DNA of 64,000 bases from Kocuria rosea (GTDB taxonomy: Bacteria; Actinomycetota; Actinomycetes; Actinomycetales; Micrococcaceae): positions 1 to 64,000 of the forward strand of contig NZ_JAMBOG010000008.1 in the NCBI RefSeq assembly GCF_023715525.1. Direction: 5' to 3'. Shown here piece by piece: positions 53,855 through 63,145 of this stretch. The notes beneath the pieces are model-generated. The model ran no database searches. It was given only the letters and a program-made list of their open reading frames with translations, and was not told the origin of the DNA. Numbering within the stretch: position 1 is the first letter of the stretch; each line of letters begins with the position of its first letter. The translations under genes and the position numbers were made by a program.

Positions 53855-56011
53855 ATGGCTGCGACGACGGCGACCCACTGCCCCTACTGCGCCCTGCAGT
53901 GCGCCATGACCCTGGACACGGGCTCGCGGACCGCCGCCGAGCAGGGCTTCCCGGAGGTCCGGGCCCGGCAGTTCCCGGTCAACCGGGGCGGGATGTGCCG
54001 GAAGGGGTGGACGTCGTCGGAGCTGCTGGCCAGCCCGTCCCGGCTCACCGCGCCGCTGCTGCGGGGCCCGGACGGGGCCTTCCAGGAGGTCCCCTGGGAC
54101 GCGGCCCTGGACCGGATGGCCGGACAGTTCCGGGCGGCCCAGCAGCGCTACGGCCGCGACGGGGTGGGCATCTTCGGCGGGGGGTCGCTGACCAACGAGA
54201 AGGCCTACCAGCTCGGGAAGTTCGCCCGGGTCGCCCTGCGCACCTCGCGGATCGACTACAACGGGCGGTTCTGCATGTCCTCCGCCGCGGCCGCCGCCAA
54301 CCGCTCGCTGGGCCTGGACCGCGGCCTGCCCTTCCCCGTCACCGACCTCGACGACGCCCACACCGTGCTGCTGCTGGGCACGAACCCCGCCGAGACCATG
54401 CCCCCGTTCGTCCAGCACCTCCAGCACGCGCAGGAGCACGGGGGCCTGGTCGTCGTGGACCCCCGCCGCTCCGCCACGGCACGGATGACCGAGGACGGGG
54501 GCGGGCTGCACCTGCAGCCCACCCCCGGCTCGGACCTCGTGCTGCTCCTGGGCCTGGCCCACGTGGTCCTGCACGAGGGCCTCGCCGACCGGGACTACCT
54601 CGCCCGGCGCACCCGGGGCCTGGAGTCCTTCGTCCCGAGCGTCAACGCCTGGTGGCCCGAGCGGGTCGAGCAGGTCACGGGCGTGCCCGCGGAGCAGATC
54701 CGCCGCGCCGCCCGCCTGCTCGCCCAGCAGCGCCGGGGCACCTACGTGCTGACCGGCCGGGGCGTGGAGCAGCACGTCGACGGCACGGACACCGCGACCG
54801 CGGCGATCAACCTGGCCCTGCTCCTGGGGCTGCCCGGCGTCGCCGGCTCCGGCTGGGGGACCCTGACCGGCCAGGGCAACGGGCAGGGCGGGCGCGAGCA
54901 CGGGCAGAAGGCCGACCAGCTGCCCGGCTACCGCACCATCACGGACCCGGCCGCGCGCGCGCACGTCGCCGCCGTGTGGGGCGTGGACCCGGCCGACCTG
55001 CCCGGCGCCGGGCTGACCGCCGTGGAGCTGCTGACCACCCTCGGCACCGAGCACGGGGTCCGCTGCCTGTGGGTCAACGGCTCCAACGTGGTGATCGGCG
55101 CCCCGGACGCCGACGCCGTGACCCGCGGGCTGCAGGCGCTGGACTTCCTGGTGGTGTGCGACTTCTTCTTCTCCGAGACCGCCGAGTACGCCGACCTCGT
55201 GCTGCCGGTCCTGCAGTGGGCCGAGGAGGAGGGCACCATGACCAACCTCGAGGGCCGGGTGCTGCGCCGCCGCCGCGCGGTCGACCCGCCGCCCGGGGCC
55301 CGCGACGAGCTGTGGATCATGGCCGAGCTCGCCCGCCGGCTCGAAGCCCCCGGGACGTTCAGCCCCGACCCGCAGGAGGTCTTCGAGGAGCTGCAAGCCG
55401 CCTCCGCCGGGGGCAAGGCGGACTACTCGGGCATCAGCTATGCCGCCCTGGACGCGGACGAGCCGTGCTACTGGCCGTATCCGGCCGGCGCGGCCACGGG
55501 CACCCCCCGGGTCTTCCTCGACCGCTTCGGCCACACGGACGGGCGCGCCGTGCTCGTCCCGGTCACCCCGCGCGCCGCCGGCCGGGCCGTGGACCCGAGC
55601 CCGCGGGCGAACCGTCGCGAGCGGCTGCACGCGCCCGGCACCCTGACCCTCATCACCGGGCGGTACCTGGAGCACTACCAGTCCGGCAACCAGACCCGCC
55701 GGGTGCCCTCGCTGCACGCGGCCCGACCCGAGGCCATGATGCAGATCCACCCCGCCACCGCCGCCTCGCTCGGCATCCGGGACGGGGCCGCGGTGGAGCT
55801 CACCAGCGCCCGCAGCCGCGCCCTGGCGCTCGCCCAGCTGACCTCCGACATCCGCCCCGACACCGTCTTCCTGCCCTTCCACTACGCCGGTGAGCAGACC
55901 GCCAACAAGCTGGTGTCCTCCACCGCCGTGGACCCGATCTCGTCCATGCCCGAGTTCAAGGCGGGCGCCGTGACCGTCCGCGCGATCGACCCCGAGGAGA
56001 CGACCCGATGA
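53855..56011 (+). CDS. Assimilatory nitrate reductase catalytic subunit (molybdopterin oxidoreductase)
   Basis: 718 residues, cytoplasmic (no Tat signal). Reduces nitrate to nitrite at a Mo-bis-MGD site. The [4Fe-4S] site is C9-x2-C12-x3-C16 and C48 (THCPYCALQC, GGMCRKGW). Cofactor-binding regions include IDYNGRFCMSSAAAAANRSL, LLLGTNPAETMPPFVQHLQ and GTLTGQGNGQGGREHGQKAD. Corresponds to NasC/NasA/NarB of assimilatory systems. ATGA overlap with the next gene (56008-56011) shows coupling to its electron donor. Confidence 0.92.
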   Translation: MAATTATHCPYCALQCAMTLDTGSRTAAEQGFPEVRARQFPVNRGGMCRKGWTSSELLASPSRLTAPLLRGPDGAFQEVPWDAALDRMAGQFRAAQQRYGRDGVGIFGGGSLTNEKAYQLGKFARVALRTSRIDYNGRFCMSSAAAAANRSLGLDRGLPFPVTDLDDAHTVLLLGTNPAETMPPFVQHLQHAQEHGGLVVVDPRRSATARMTEDGGGLHLQPTPGSDLVLLLGLAHVVLHEGLADRDYLARRTRGLESFVPSVNAWWPERVEQVTGVPAEQIRRAARLLAQQRRGTYVLTGRGVEQHVDGTDTATAAINLALLLGLPGVAGSGWGTLTGQGNGQGGREHGQKADQLPGYRTITDPAARAHVAAVWGVDPADLPGAGLTAVELLTTLGTEHGVRCLWVNGSNVVIGAPDADAVTRGLQALDFLVVCDFFFSETAEYADLVLPVLQWAEEEGTMTNLEGRVLRRRRAVDPPPGARDELWIMAELARRLEAPGTFSPDPQEVFEELQAASAGGKADYSGISYAALDADEPCYWPYPAGAATGTPRVFLDRFGHTDGRAVLVPVTPRAAGRAVDPSPRANRRERLHAPGTLTLITGRYLEHYQSGNQTRRVPSLHAARPEAMMQIHPATAASLGIRDGAAVELTSARSRALALAQLTSDIRPDTVFLPFHYAGEQTANKLVSSTAVDPISSMPEFKAGAVTVRAIDPEETTR

Positions 56012-57609
56012 CCGTGCACCGCCCGCCCCGCTCGACCGGGACCCCGATGCGCCCCGGCGAGCACGTGGTCGTGATCGGGTTCGGCCCCGTGGCCGCCCGC
56101 TTCGTCGACGACGTCGCCGACCTCGCCGCCGACGGCACGATCCGCCTCACCGTCGTCGGCGCGGAGACCGAGCCCGCCTACAACCGGGTGCTCGTGGGCG
56201 AGCACGCGATGGGCCGGGCCGAGCTCGACGGGATGACCCTGGCCGACCCCGCGGCCCTGGCCGGCGCCGGGATCGACGTGCTGCTCGGCACCGAGGTCAC
56301 CCGCATCGACCGCTCCCGCCGGCGCCTGCGCCTCACGCAGCGCGCCGGCGGAGCCGTCCAGGAACTCGGCTACGACCGCCTAGTCCTCGCCACCGGTGCC
56401 CGCCCCAACCTGCCCGTGCTGCGCGGGATCAACCCGGACCCCGACGCCTACGAGCACCTCCCGGCCGGCGTCACGGCCCTGCGGGACCTACGCGACGCGC
56501 AGGCCGTGCGCGAGGTCGTCGAGCGCCGCGGCCGCGTGGTGGTGCTGGGCGGCGGCGTGCTCGGCCTCGAGGCCGCCCTCGCCGCGAGCGAGACGGGCTG
56601 CCCCGTGACCGTGGTCCACCACGCCCCCTGGGTGATGACCCGCTCCCTCGACGCCGCCGGCGGCGCGCTGGTCGGGCGGGCGCTCGCGTCCGCCGGCGTG
56701 GGCGTGATCTCCGGGGTGCCGGCCCGCGAGGTCCTCCTGGACGACGACCTCGCCTTCCGGGGCCTGCTCCTCGAGGACGGCCGGACGGTGCCGGGCGAGC
56801 TGCTGCTGCTGTCGATCGGCGTCACCGCGCGCACCGGCCTCGCCGAGGGGGCGGGACTGCGCACGGCCCGCGGGATCGTGGTCGACCACGAGCTCGAGGC
56901 CGACGTCGAGCAGCGCGTGTTCGCGATCGGGGACTGCGCCGAGGTGCTGTGCAAGGACCCCTCCTGCCAGGTCTGCCCGGGCCGGGAAGGACTGGGACCG
57001 TCCGGTCTCGTGGGGCCCGGCTGGCGGCAGGCGGAGTGGCTCGCCGCCCGCTTCCGCGCCGAGCTGGAGGCCGTTGCCGAGGGTGGGACGGCGGTGCTGG
57101 CGCCGCTGACGAGCGGGCCGGCCGGAGCGGTGCGGCTCAAGGCCCACCAGGTGGAGCTCGCCTGCGCCGGCGCGGTCGGGGGAGCACCGTGGGAGCCCCG
57201 CCCGGACGGGGGGTCCGTGGTGCAGTGGGCCGACGGCTCGGCCGGGACTTACGCCAAGCTCGTGCTCGGCCCGGACCGCTCCCTGGAGGGCTACATCGTC
57301 CTGGGCCTGCCTCGGGCGGCCGCCGGGATCGGCCTGCTCCACGACCGCGGCGAGCCGGTGCCGCTGGACCCGAGCGTGCTGCTGCGCCTGGACGGCCCGG
57401 ACGCCGGCAACGAGCCGGCGCAGCCGAGCCCCGAGGCGACCGTGTGCCACTGCGCCGGCGTGACGATGGGCCGCATCGCCGACGCCGTGGACGGCGGCGC
57501 GTCCACGGTCGAGGAGGTCGGCTGCGCCACCCGAGCCTCCACCGGCTGCGGCGGCTGCAGGGCCGCGGTCGCCCGGATCATCGAGGTCCACCGGGGCGTG
57601 GCCGTGTGA
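56008..57609 (+). CDS. Electron-transfer flavoprotein of assimilatory nitrate reductase (NasB-like)
   Basis: 533 residues. The N-terminal FAD/NAD(P)-binding pyridine nucleotide-disulphide fold (VVVIGFGPVAARFVDDVADL, LVLATGARPNLPVLRGI, RVVVLGGGVLGLEAALAASE, FAIGDCAEVLC) resembles the front half of NirB. The C-terminus has a BFD-like [2Fe-2S] domain (VCHCAGVTMGRI, then STGCGGCRAAVARI). It probably passes electrons from NAD(P)H to the nitrate reductase. Four-base overlap with the upstream gene. Confidence 0.85.
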   Translation: MTVHRPPRSTGTPMRPGEHVVVIGFGPVAARFVDDVADLAADGTIRLTVVGAETEPAYNRVLVGEHAMGRAELDGMTLADPAALAGAGIDVLLGTEVTRIDRSRRRLRLTQRAGGAVQELGYDRLVLATGARPNLPVLRGINPDPDAYEHLPAGVTALRDLRDAQAVREVVERRGRVVVLGGGVLGLEAALAASETGCPVTVVHHAPWVMTRSLDAAGGALVGRALASAGVGVISGVPAREVLLDDDLAFRGLLLEDGRTVPGELLLLSIGVTARTGLAEGAGLRTARGIVVDHELEADVEQRVFAIGDCAEVLCKDPSCQVCPGREGLGPSGLVGPGWRQAEWLAARFRAELEAVAEGGTAVLAPLTSGPAGAVRLKAHQVELACAGAVGGAPWEPRPDGGSVVQWADGSAGTYAKLVLGPDRSLEGYIVLGLPRAAAGIGLLHDRGEPVPLDPSVLLRLDGPDAGNEPAQPSPEATVCHCAGVTMGRIADAVDGGASTVEEVGCATRASTGCGGCRAAVARIIEVHRGVAV

Positions 57610-57738
57610 CGCGGCAGCGCTCCCTGCGCCGGGGCGTCGTGCGTGCGCAGCGCCCGGCCCGGCGCTGGTGCGCCCCGGCGGGGTGCGGGACACTGGAGAC
57701 ACGCAAGCCCGCACGACGACGCAAGACCGTGGCCGCCC

Positions 57739-59148
57739 ATGATCTACGCCTACGCGCTGCTGCCGGTGGTGGCCTCCCTGCTGGCGCTGCTGCTGCTGAA
57801 GACGCCCGTCTGGGCGAGCGCAGCCCTCGGGCTGGCGGTCGCCCTGGTCCAGTACGGGCTGGGCGGGGGCGCGCCGGTCGCCTGGGACGTGGGTGCTGCG
57901 CTGCTGCTCGGCGCCGTACTGGTCGTGGTGCCGGGGCTGACGCTCAACGGGATCCTCAAGGCCCGCGGCACCCACCGGGAGCTCGCGGACTGGGTGGGCC
58001 GGGTCCGGCTGCCCGCCCCCTGGCGGACGGGGCTGATCGTGCTGGGGATCGGTCCCGCCCTGGAGTCCCTGACCGGCTTCGGCGTCTCCCTGCTGGCCAC
58101 GGTCCCCATCCTGGCGGCACTGTCCCCGCCGGCGGTGGCCGTGCGCCAGGCCGTGCTCGGCATGGCGGTCGTCCCGTGGGGCGCCCTGAGCCTGCCCACC
58201 CAGGTCGGGGCCGCGCTGAGCGGGACCACCCCGGGCGCGCTCGGCACCCGCACCGCCCTGCTCTACCTCGTGCTCATGCCGGTCGTCGGGGCCCTGGCGA
58301 CCTCCCTGGGCCGGGACGGGGCCCGGCTGCTGCCGCGGGCCTGGCCGGGGGCGGTCTGCGGGGCCGGGCAGGCGCTGCTGCTCGTGGCGGCGAACGCGGC
58401 CGGCCTCACGGTCGTGGCCGGGGTCCTCGCCGGCACCGGCACGGCCCTCGCCGTGCTGGGCCCGGGTCTGCTCCGCGGCGACGTGCCCGCCCCGCCGTGG
58501 CGGGCCGTCGCCCCCTACGCCGCGGTCCTGGGGCTCGTGGTGACCGTGCAGGCGCTCGTGGCGCTGGGCGTGCCCCTGGACGTGCGGCTGCCCGTCGGGG
58601 ACGCGTCCGTGGCCCCGTTCTCCTCCCCCGGGGCGGCGCTGCTCCTCGCGTGCCTGCTCTTCGCGCGCCCGGGGACGGGCCGGTCCACGGCCCGGTCCGC
58701 GTGGTCGAGCCGGCGCACGGTCGCCGCCCTGGGCGGGTTCGTCCTCATGGCGCAGGTGATGGTCGCGTCCGGGTCCGTCGCGACCCTCGCCGCGGGCATC
58801 ACCGCGGCCGGTCCCGGGGCAGTCGCCGGGCTGTCCCCGGTGCTGGCCCTGGGCTCGGGCTTCCTCACCGGCTCGGCCACGAGCGGCAACGCCCTGATGA
58901 TGCCCGCGCAGGCCTCCCTGGGGGAGCTGTCCGGGACCGGGGCCCTGGCCCCGGCGGTGCAGAACGCCGGGGCGGGCATCGCGATGCTCGCGTCCCTGCC
59001 CACAGCCAGCCTCGTGCTCGACGTCGCCGGGATGCCCGGGCGGGACGCCGAGCGGTCCCTCATCGGCTTCAACCTGCGGCTGCTGCTGCTCTTCGCGCTC
59101 CTGCTGGCGGGCTGCGGCGCGGCGCTCCCCCCGGGCGCCGGCGGCTGA
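57739..59148 (+). CDS. Lactate permease-family (LctP-like) transporter
   Basis: 469 residues with about 13 membrane segments. LGIGPALESLTGFGVSLLAT and GSGFLTGSATSGNALMMPAQ are the conserved regions of LctP permeases. The ATG at 57739 has a weak ribosome site; a longer GTG frame from 57643 is possible. It follows the nitrate genes by about 130 bp on the same strand without a GlnR-type box. Its role in the cluster is unclear: carbon acid uptake, or transport of another anion. Confidence 0.78.
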   Translation: MIYAYALLPVVASLLALLLLKTPVWASAALGLAVALVQYGLGGGAPVAWDVGAALLLGAVLVVVPGLTLNGILKARGTHRELADWVGRVRLPAPWRTGLIVLGIGPALESLTGFGVSLLATVPILAALSPPAVAVRQAVLGMAVVPWGALSLPTQVGAALSGTTPGALGTRTALLYLVLMPVVGALATSLGRDGARLLPRAWPGAVCGAGQALLLVAANAAGLTVVAGVLAGTGTALAVLGPGLLRGDVPAPPWRAVAPYAAVLGLVVTVQALVALGVPLDVRLPVGDASVAPFSSPGAALLLACLLFARPGTGRSTARSAWSSRRTVAALGGFVLMAQVMVASGSVATLAAGITAAGPGAVAGLSPVLALGSGFLTGSATSGNALMMPAQASLGELSGTGALAPAVQNAGAGIAMLASLPTASLVLDVAGMPGRDAERSLIGFNLRLLLLFALLLAGCGAALPPGAGG

Positions 59149-59160
59149 GCCCGGGCAGGC

Positions 59161-60315
59161 TCAGACGGCCAGCCGGTAGCCGCGCTTGATGACCGTCTCC
59201 ACGACCGGGGCGGGCAGCGCCCGGCGCAGCCGGGAAACCACCATCTCCAGGGCGTGCTCGTTGTCGATCCCCGGCACCGCGGCCAGCAGCTCCGCCCGGG
59301 ACACGACCGCCCCCGCCCCGCCCACGAGCGCCCGCAGCACCGCCACCTGGGCGTCGGAGAGCGGGACGAACGCGCCCGCCACGGCCGTGCCGGTGCTCAT
59401 CAGCCGCAGCGGGCCGTGCCGGGTGGGGACCGTAAGGGTGCGCTCCTGGGCCGCGTGCGTGCAGATGGTGCGCACGAGCGCGCCGAGCCGGTAGCGCTCC
59501 GGGACGAGGGGCTCGACCCCCGCCTCCAGCAACGGGCCCGCGCACACCGGGCCGACGGCCGCGGCGGTGACGTCCGTGCGCAGCGCGGCCACCAGCTCCT
59601 CGTGCCGGCCGATCTCCTGGGCGGTGCTGAACAGGGCGTCGACGGCCGGGGCGGCGGTGAACGTCAGCACGTCCAGGCGCCGGTCGCAGACCTCACCGAT
59701 GAGCGCGGGCAGGCGCTCGCCGTCGTCGGCGGACAGCCAGCGGTAGGGAGCCACGGTGTCGACGGCGGCGCCGGCGGCCACGAGCCGCTGCAGCTGGAGC
59801 TCGTCGGTGAGCCCGTGCATCTGCACCGCGACGCGGGCCCCGGCCACGCCGTCGGCCAGGAGCCGGTCGACCACCGAGGAGGTGCGCTCGGCCTCGGCGA
59901 CCTCGGCGTCGTCGAGCTCCAGGGACAGCACCTGGCCGCGGGCCTTCGCCCCGCGCGTGATCACCCGGGCGCGCTGGAAGGCGTCCCGCAGGTCCTCGCC
60001 GAGCCCGGCGGCGTCGGCGGCCTCGAACCAGCGGCGCAGCCCGTAGGCGGTGGTGACCACGACCACGTCGGGGCGGTGGGCCAGCAGCGTGCGGGTGTCC
60101 TCGACCACCCGGGCGTCCTCCTCGACGGGGGAGATCATCAGGGCGGGGGCGTGCAGCACCTGGGCGCCGCGCCGCTGCAGGGCCGCGATGAAGTCCCCGG
60201 CCCGGCGGTGGGCGGTCACCCCGATCCGGAAGCCGGTCAGCTCCCCGTGCGCGGGGTCGCCGGCGGGCTGACCGGCGGGGGCCGTGGCGGTGGGGTCGCT
60301 GGCAGGCAAGGACAT
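59161..60315 (-). CDS. nnaR: NnaR-type regulator: HemD-like domain fused to winged helix
   Basis: 384 residues. Residues about 25-275 are HemD-like (GVTAHRRAGDFIAALQRRGA, VVVTTAYGLRRWFEAADAAG, VLTFTAAPAVDALF). The C-terminus is a winged-helix DNA-binding domain (AQVAVLRALVGGAGAVVSRA, HALEMVVSRLRRALP, VVETVIKRGYRLAV). This fusion is known from actinobacterial NnaR, which acts with GlnR at nitrate assimilation genes. It lies 57 bp downstream of nirB but also has its own GlnR-type box and a -10 six bases from the ATG, implying a leaderless transcript. Confidence 0.85.
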   Translation of the reverse strand: MSLPASDPTATAPAGQPAGDPAHGELTGFRIGVTAHRRAGDFIAALQRRGAQVLHAPALMISPVEEDARVVEDTRTLLAHRPDVVVVTTAYGLRRWFEAADAAGLGEDLRDAFQRARVITRGAKARGQVLSLELDDAEVAEAERTSSVVDRLLADGVAGARVAVQMHGLTDELQLQRLVAAGAAVDTVAPYRWLSADDGERLPALIGEVCDRRLDVLTFTAAPAVDALFSTAQEIGRHEELVAALRTDVTAAAVGPVCAGPLLEAGVEPLVPERYRLGALVRTICTHAAQERTLTVPTRHGPLRLMSTGTAVAGAFVPLSDAQVAVLRALVGGAGAVVSRAELLAAVPGIDNEHALEMVVSRLRRALPAPVVETVIKRGYRLAV

Positions 60316-60321
60316 GCCCCG

Positions 60322-60353
60322 AGCGTACGAGCGGCCTGTGACCGGCGTGTTTC
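60322..60353 (-). promoter_or_regulatory. GlnR-type box and leaderless promoter of nnaR
   Basis: Minus strand: GAAAC (60349-60353), six bases, GTCAC (60338-60342), ten bases, TACGCT (60322-60327), six bases, ATG. The -10 to start distance puts transcription start at or near the A of the ATG. Spacing from last half-site to -10 is the same as at narK, nirB and nirD. Confidence 0.6.
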
Positions 60354-60371
60354 CCCGGGATGTCCGGGGGC

Positions 60372-63032
60372 TCACACCTGGGCCGGGCGCTGCTCCGCGG
60401 TCTGCTCCCGGAGCGGGATGCGCAGCCCGGAGATCAGCACGGGGCCCTCCCCGGCCGCGGCGGCGGCGCGTTCCTGCGCGGTGGCGGGGCGGCGCTGCCC
60501 GCGCTCGAGGACGTAGTCCTGGGAGTCGTCGGGGGCGGCGTCGTTGACGAAAGACCGGAACCGGCGCAGCCGCTCGGGGTCCTTCAGCGTGGCCGCCCAC
60601 TCGTCCTCGTAGCGCCCGACGTGGCGCTCCATGGCCGCCTCGAGCTCGGCGCCGATCCCGAGGGAGTCCTCGACGACGACGGCGCGCACGTGCTCGATCC
60701 CGCCGTCGAGCTCCTCCTGCCACCGGGCGGTGCGCTGGAGGCGGTCGGCCGTGCGGATGTAGTACATGAGGTAGCGGTCGATGTAGCGCACGAGGGTCTC
60801 GTCGTCGAGGCCGCCGGCGAGCAGCTGGGCGTGGGCCGGGTTCGCCCCGCCGTTGCCGCCGGTGTAGAGGTTCCACCCGTCGGTGGTGGAGATGACGCCC
60901 ACGTCCTTGCCGCGGGCCTCGGCGCACTCCCGGGCGCAGCCGGAGACGCCCATCTTGAACTTGTGCGGGGAGCGCAGCCCGCGGTAGCGCAGCTCGAGCC
61001 GCACGGCCATGCCGGTGGAGTCCTGCACGCCGTAGCGGCACCACGTGGAGCCCACGCAGGACTTCACGTTGCGCAGGGCCTTGCCGTAGGCCTGCCCGGA
61101 CTCGAAACCCGCGTCCACGAGCTCCCGCCAGATCTCCGGCAGCTGCTCGAGGCGGGCGCCGAACATGTCCACGCGCAGGGCACCGGTGATCTTGGTGTAG
61201 AGCCCGTACTTCTTCGCGACCTCGCCCAGCACGATGAGCTTCTCGGGGGTGATCTCCCCTCCGGGCACGCGCGGGACCACGGAGTAGGTCCCGTCCTTCT
61301 GCATGTTCGCCAGCGCCCGGTCGTTGGTGTCCTGCAGGGCGCCGCGGCCGGCGTCGAGCACGTACTCCTCGCGCTGGGAGGCCAGCACGGAGGCGACCAC
61401 GGGCTTGCAGATATCGCAGCCCAGGCCCGTGCCGAAGCGGGCGAGGACCTCGTCCCACGAGGCGAGCCCGAGGGCGCGCACGGCCTCGAAGAGCTCGGGG
61501 CGGGAGAGCTCGAAGTGCTCGCACAGCGCCTTCGACACGGCCACCCCCGCCCTGGCCAGCTCCAGGTCCAGGGTCTTCTTCAGCATGGGCACGCACGAGC
61601 CGCACTGGGTGCCCGCGCGCGAGCACTTCTTAAGCTCGCCAATCTCGTGCACCCCGCACGCGATCTGCTCGCGCACCGCCCCGGTCGTCACGTTGTTGCA
61701 CGAGCACAGCACGGCGTCGTCGGGCAGGTCCCCGGCCGGGGCCTCCCCGCCGCAGGCCGAGAGGTAGGCCCCGGGCTCGGCGGGCAGCTCCCGGCCCAGC
61801 AGCGGGCGCAGCGAGTTGTAGGGCTCGGCGTCGCCCACGAACACCCCGCCCAGCAGGGTCCTCGCGTCCGGGCTCACCACGAGCTTCTGGTACAGGCCGC
61901 GGGCCGGGTCCGCGTAGACGACCTCCAGGCACTCGGGGGTCTCGGCGTAGGCGTCGCCGAAGGAGGCGACGTCGACGCCGGCGAGCTTGAGCTTCGTCGC
62001 GGTGTCGAAGCTCTCGAACGTGGAGCGCCCGCCCGCGAGCCGGTCGGCCACGATCTCGGCCATGGTGTTGGCGGGGGCCACCAGCCCGAGGCACTGCCCG
62101 TTCCAGGACGCCACCTCCCCGATCGCCCACACGTGCTCCGTGGAGGTCCGGCACGCCTCGTCGATCACCACGCCGCCGCGCGGGGCGGTCGCGATCCCGG
62201 CGTTGAAGGCCAGCCGGTCGTGGGCGCGGATGCCGGTGGCCACGATCACGAGGTCCGCCTCGAGGTCGGCGCAGTCGCGGAACTCCACGGCGCACACCTC
62301 GCCGTCGGCCTTGCGCAGCCCGACCCCGCTGGGGCGCTCGCCCAGGTGCAGGAGGACCCCGCGCGCGGAGATCAGGGCGTTGAGCGCCCGGCCGGCGCCC
62401 TCGTCCAGCTGGGCGTTCATCAGCCACTTGCGGGAGTGCACCACCGTGGCCTCGGCGCCGAGCTCCTGCAGCCCGCCGGCTGCCTCCAGGCCCAGCAGCC
62501 CGCCGCCGACCACCACCCCGCGGGGGGTGCGGCCGTAGAGCGCCCGCAGCCGCTCGACCTCCGCGCGGATCGCGGCGACGTCGTCGAGGGTGCGGAACAC
62601 CAGGGCGTGGTGGGCGCCCGGGACGTCCAGGCGCGCGGCGGCGGAGCCCGTGGCGAGCACGAGCTCGTCGTAGCCGGTGACGGAGCCGTCCGCGGCCGTC
62701 ACCGTGCGCGCGGCGGGGTCGATCTCCTGCGCGGCCACACCCAGGCGCAGCTCCACCCGCGGGTCCTCCCACACGGTCCCGCCGCCGAGGGTCAGGTCGA
62801 CGGAGCCCTCGGGGCCGGTCAGTGCCCTGGACAGCTGGACCCGGTCGTAGGGCACGTACGGCTCCTCGGCGAAGACGGTGAGGCGGACGTGGTGGTCCTC
62901 CGCCGACAGGGCAGCCTCCGCGAACCGGTGGGCGGCGGGGCCGCCGCCGACCACGACGACGTGCTGCGGGTGCTGGGCGGTGTACGGGGAGCGCGGCACA
63001 GGGACCTCCGGGTGGGGGAGCGGTTCGGGCAT
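60372..63032 (-). CDS. nirB: Assimilatory nitrite reductase large subunit
   Basis: 886 residues; reduces nitrite to ammonium with NAD(P)H. FAD/NAD domain first (HVVVVGGGPAAHRFAEAALS, VVGGGLLGLEAAGGLQELG). A BFD-like [2Fe-2S] site follows (VLCSCNNVTTGAV, then GTQCGSCVPMLKK). The siroheme/[4Fe-4S] domain has SCVGSTWCRYG and MGVSGCARECAEA. Full length. It is transcribed leftward, with nirD divergent on the other side of a 211-bp promoter region, instead of the usual nirBD operon. nnaR follows it. Confidence 0.96.
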   Translation of the reverse strand: MPEPLPHPEVPVPRSPYTAQHPQHVVVVGGGPAAHRFAEAALSAEDHHVRLTVFAEEPYVPYDRVQLSRALTGPEGSVDLTLGGGTVWEDPRVELRLGVAAQEIDPAARTVTAADGSVTGYDELVLATGSAAARLDVPGAHHALVFRTLDDVAAIRAEVERLRALYGRTPRGVVVGGGLLGLEAAGGLQELGAEATVVHSRKWLMNAQLDEGAGRALNALISARGVLLHLGERPSGVGLRKADGEVCAVEFRDCADLEADLVIVATGIRAHDRLAFNAGIATAPRGGVVIDEACRTSTEHVWAIGEVASWNGQCLGLVAPANTMAEIVADRLAGGRSTFESFDTATKLKLAGVDVASFGDAYAETPECLEVVYADPARGLYQKLVVSPDARTLLGGVFVGDAEPYNSLRPLLGRELPAEPGAYLSACGGEAPAGDLPDDAVLCSCNNVTTGAVREQIACGVHEIGELKKCSRAGTQCGSCVPMLKKTLDLELARAGVAVSKALCEHFELSRPELFEAVRALGLASWDEVLARFGTGLGCDICKPVVASVLASQREEYVLDAGRGALQDTNDRALANMQKDGTYSVVPRVPGGEITPEKLIVLGEVAKKYGLYTKITGALRVDMFGARLEQLPEIWRELVDAGFESGQAYGKALRNVKSCVGSTWCRYGVQDSTGMAVRLELRYRGLRSPHKFKMGVSGCARECAEARGKDVGVISTTDGWNLYTGGNGGANPAHAQLLAGGLDDETLVRYIDRYLMYYIRTADRLQRTARWQEELDGGIEHVRAVVVEDSLGIGAELEAAMERHVGRYEDEWAATLKDPERLRRFRSFVNDAAPDDSQDYVLERGQRRPATAQERAAAAAGEGPVLISGLRIPLREQTAEQRPAQV

Positions 63033-63041
63033 CTGCCCCCG

Positions 63042-63084
63042 ACTCTAGGAAGCCGGCGTTGCCCCCCGGTTGCCCAGCCGTTCC
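63042..63084 (-). promoter_or_regulatory. GlnR-type box and -10 of nirB
   Basis: Minus strand: GGAAC (63080-63084), six bases, GCAAC (63069-63073), six bases, GCAAC (63058-63062), ten bases, TAGAGT (63042-63047). Three half-sites in 11-bp register, then the same ten-base gap to the -10 as at narK and nirD. Only nine bases separate the -10 from the ATG, so the leader is very short or absent. Confidence 0.62.
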
Positions 63085-63145
63085 GGGTGCTTTGCGGTTT
63101 CCTCACCACCGGCCCGTCCCGGTGTGAGCGCTGTTTCACGGCGGC

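Noticed and set aside
52573-55893. 1106-codon plus-strand frame across narK and the nitrate reductase
   Set aside because: Out of frame with two well-supported genes and purely Gly/Arg/Pro-rich.
59161-61626. 821-codon frame joining nnaR to part of nirB
   Set aside because: Only the last 384 codons are real; the rest is an alternative frame of nirB.
63124-63139. CRP/FNR-like site GTGA-N8-TCAC between nirB and nirD
   Set aside because: The spacer is eight bases, not the six expected, and the GlnR-type boxes explain the region better.
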